Positions 5,901-6,789 of a stretch of 6,789 nucleotides of DNA are shown here, piece by piece. Every line of letters starts with the position of its first letter. Position 1 is the first letter of the stretch. Source of the stretch: Oscillospiraceae bacterium (GTDB taxonomy: Bacteria > Bacillota > Clostridia > Oscillospirales > Ruminococcaceae); contig JAFSHJ010000061.1 of NCBI GenBank assembly GCA_017440425.1, positions 1 through 6,789 of the forward strand. The letters run 5' to 3'. A program made the position numbers and the translations under genes. The notes below the pieces were generated by a model. It had not been told where the DNA came from, ran no database searches, and worked only from the letters and a program-made list of their open reading frames with translations.

Positions 5901-6698
5901 TTATTCCTCTGGGGGCTCGTAAGATATTTCGATAACATCCGCAGTAACTTCGCCCTGGCGGATGCGGTTTATCTTTGTCTCCAGCTTGTCGGAGGATTCC
6001 TGAGAGTTGTCGTAGGCAGAGCGCATTGCCATAATGGTTGCGGCCTGGCTTCCTGCGGCACACTCGAGAAGGGAATCGTAGACAGCGGAATCGATGCAGT
6101 TGAGGATGGTTTTTTTGAGCACAGTCTCTCTGTCGGGAATGTATACGGTGCGGAAATCCTCATCCTCTTCGGCTGCGGCGGAAGCTCCGCAGGGCAGCAG
6201 AGGCTCGCAGACGGGGGTCTGGGTGAGCATATTCACAAACTTCTGATAGAGTATCTGAATGCTGTCGGTTTTGCCCTCGGCATAGAGGGAGCGCAGATAT
6301 TCCGAAAGCTCCTTTGCCTCGGAATAATCCGGCACATCGTTGAAGATGAACTCACGGCAGACAGAGATGTTCTTTTCTCTGCAATACTGCACCGCAATTT
6401 TGCCGCAGGCAACAATGAGTGCATCGGGATGCTGTGCCAGCGTTTTGGCAAACAGCGACATCAGCTCAATGTTGTAGCTGCCGCAGAGTCCGCGGTTGCC
6501 GCCAAGCACAACAAAGCAGGGCGGACGGGGAGTTTCCAAAGTGGGTCTGCCGGAGAAGGCAAGGTCCGCGCCGAAGCGTTCCAATATGCGTCTGCACTCG
6601 CCTGCATATTCCGAATATGCGGAATACGCCGCATTTATACGGGAATATTTGGCGGTTGCCGTGCCTCCTTTAACCGAATTTTGGTGAGTTTGCGTCAA
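5901..6698 (-). CDS. atpG: ATP synthase F1 gamma subunit, N-terminus missing or start abnormal
   Basis: Gamma is the F1 rotor shaft. The body is clear. From the provisional TTG start: AKYSRINAAYSAYSEYAGEC (16-35) lines up without gaps with the usual AKLRRAQEAAEAARPYAEKL; NRGLCGSYN (68-76) is the SDRGLCGGxN motif; then ILYQKFVNMLTQTP (149-162), and the C-terminal AMRSAYDNSQESSDKL and KINRIRQGEVTADVIEIS. The first ~25-30 residues of the family (KEIKRRI.SV..T.QITKAM.MV) are absent, although atpA ends immediately upstream. The TTG at 6698, one base after the atpA stop, is only the nearest legal in-frame start and has no ribosome site. The real Shine-Dalgarno (6664-6671) lies inside this frame with no start codon after it. 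Other in-frame candidates are TTG 6752 and GTG 6740, both overlapping atpA. The gene may be a deletion allele, a truly short gamma, or an assembly artefact. Confidence 0.8.
   Translation of the reverse strand: MTQTHQNSVKGGTATAKYSRINAAYSAYSEYAGECRRILERFGADLAFSGRPTLETPRPPCFVVLGGNRGLCGSYNIELMSLFAKTLAQHPDALIVACGKIAVQYCREKNISVCREFIFNDVPDYSEAKELSEYLRSLYAEGKTDSIQILYQKFVNMLTQTPVCEPLLPCGASAAAEEDEDFRTVYIPDRETVLKKTILNCIDSAVYDSLLECAAGSQAATIMAMRSAYDNSQESSDKLETKINRIRQGEVTADVIEISYEPPEE
6603..6629 (-). repeat. Three imperfect 9-nt tandem units near the 5' end of atpG
   Basis: Minus-strand codons GCG-TAT-TCC, GCA-TAT-TCG and GAA-TAT-GCA encode the repeated peptide AYS-AYS-EYA. The same bases make an 8-bp perfect inverted repeat, GCATATTC/GAATATGC, around a single centre base (6604-6620). 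Such repeats are prone to slippage or deletion. Confidence 0.55.
6664..6671 (-). promoter_or_regulatory. Strong Shine-Dalgarno without a start codon
   Basis: AAAGGAGG on the minus strand, complementary to the 16S rRNA tail over all 8 bases, is the best ribosome site in the window. The next 24 bases (6663-6640) contain no ATG, GTG or TTG in any frame. The first ATG downstream, at about 6637, is out of the gamma frame. The in-frame codons at normal spacing are ACG, GCA, ACC and GCC. It very probably marked the original atpG start. Confidence 0.75.
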
Positions 6699-6699
6699 A

Positions 6700-6789
6700 T
6701 TACAGGGTGAGATTTGCGGTGAAGCAGCCAAGCTGTTCACGGAGTTTTTCAATCAGTTCGTCGGACATCTTGCTGCCGGTCTCCAGCTC
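6700..6789 (-). CDS. atpA: ATP synthase F1 alpha subunit, C-terminal 29 codons
   Basis: Only the last 29 residues and a TAA stop fall in the window. ELETGSKMSDELIEKLREQL followed by GCFTANLTL resembles the C-terminus of F1 alpha, which typically has SDEL..KL...I..F. Its position directly upstream of atpG-atpD-atpC, the standard order, supports the call. The sequence match alone is short, so the identification leans on context. Confidence 0.82.
   Translation of the reverse strand, partial: ELETGSKMSDELIEKLREQLGCFTANLTL

Noticed and set aside
5865..6710. 281-codon plus-strand frame opposite atpG
   Set aside because: It is an antisense shadow. The minus-strand frame holds clear gamma motifs to its end.

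Overview
The window carries seven protein-coding genes, all on the minus strand, and no RNA genes, CRISPR arrays or complete mobile elements. RNase Y (rny) next to YmdB, sigma-A-type promoters (TTGACA/TTGACC, 17 bp, TAAAAT), GGAGG-type ribosome sites, intrinsic terminators and moderate GC all point to a Gram-positive member of the Firmicutes. The protein sequences look most like gut-type Clostridia (Oscillospirales/Ruminococcaceae-like). This placement is an inference by eye, not a database result.

Read in the direction of transcription (high to low coordinates), the window opens in the F1 part of an F-type ATP synthase operon: the last 29 codons of atpA (alpha), then atpG (gamma), atpD (beta) and atpC (epsilon), closed by a perfect 10-bp hairpin terminator at 4061-4093. 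Next comes a two-gene unit with its own promoter and terminator: a YfcE-type metallophosphoesterase followed 24 bp later by a small FMN nitroreductase. A strong promoter then drives rny, a full-length membrane-anchored RNase Y. Between rny and ymdB lies about 275 bp of non-coding DNA with a hairpin terminator and a pair of inverted ~29-nt repeats resembling a REP/MITE-type element. ymdB runs off the left edge.

The least ordinary part is the ATP synthase. The gamma gene has no room for the conserved N-terminal helix. A near-perfect Shine-Dalgarno (AAAGGAGG) stands where it should be, but no ATG, GTG or TTG follows it at usable spacing in any frame, and the conserved protein begins at about residue 30 of a normal gamma. 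The epsilon subunit is only 97 residues and ends after the beta-sandwich, so the C-terminal helical inhibitory domain is absent. The beta subunit has an Asp-to-Ala change in the family signature (PAVDPL read as PAVAPL). Either this lineage has a remodelled F1 central stalk, or atpG carries a deletion (real or from assembly). The rest of the window is ordinary housekeeping sequence.
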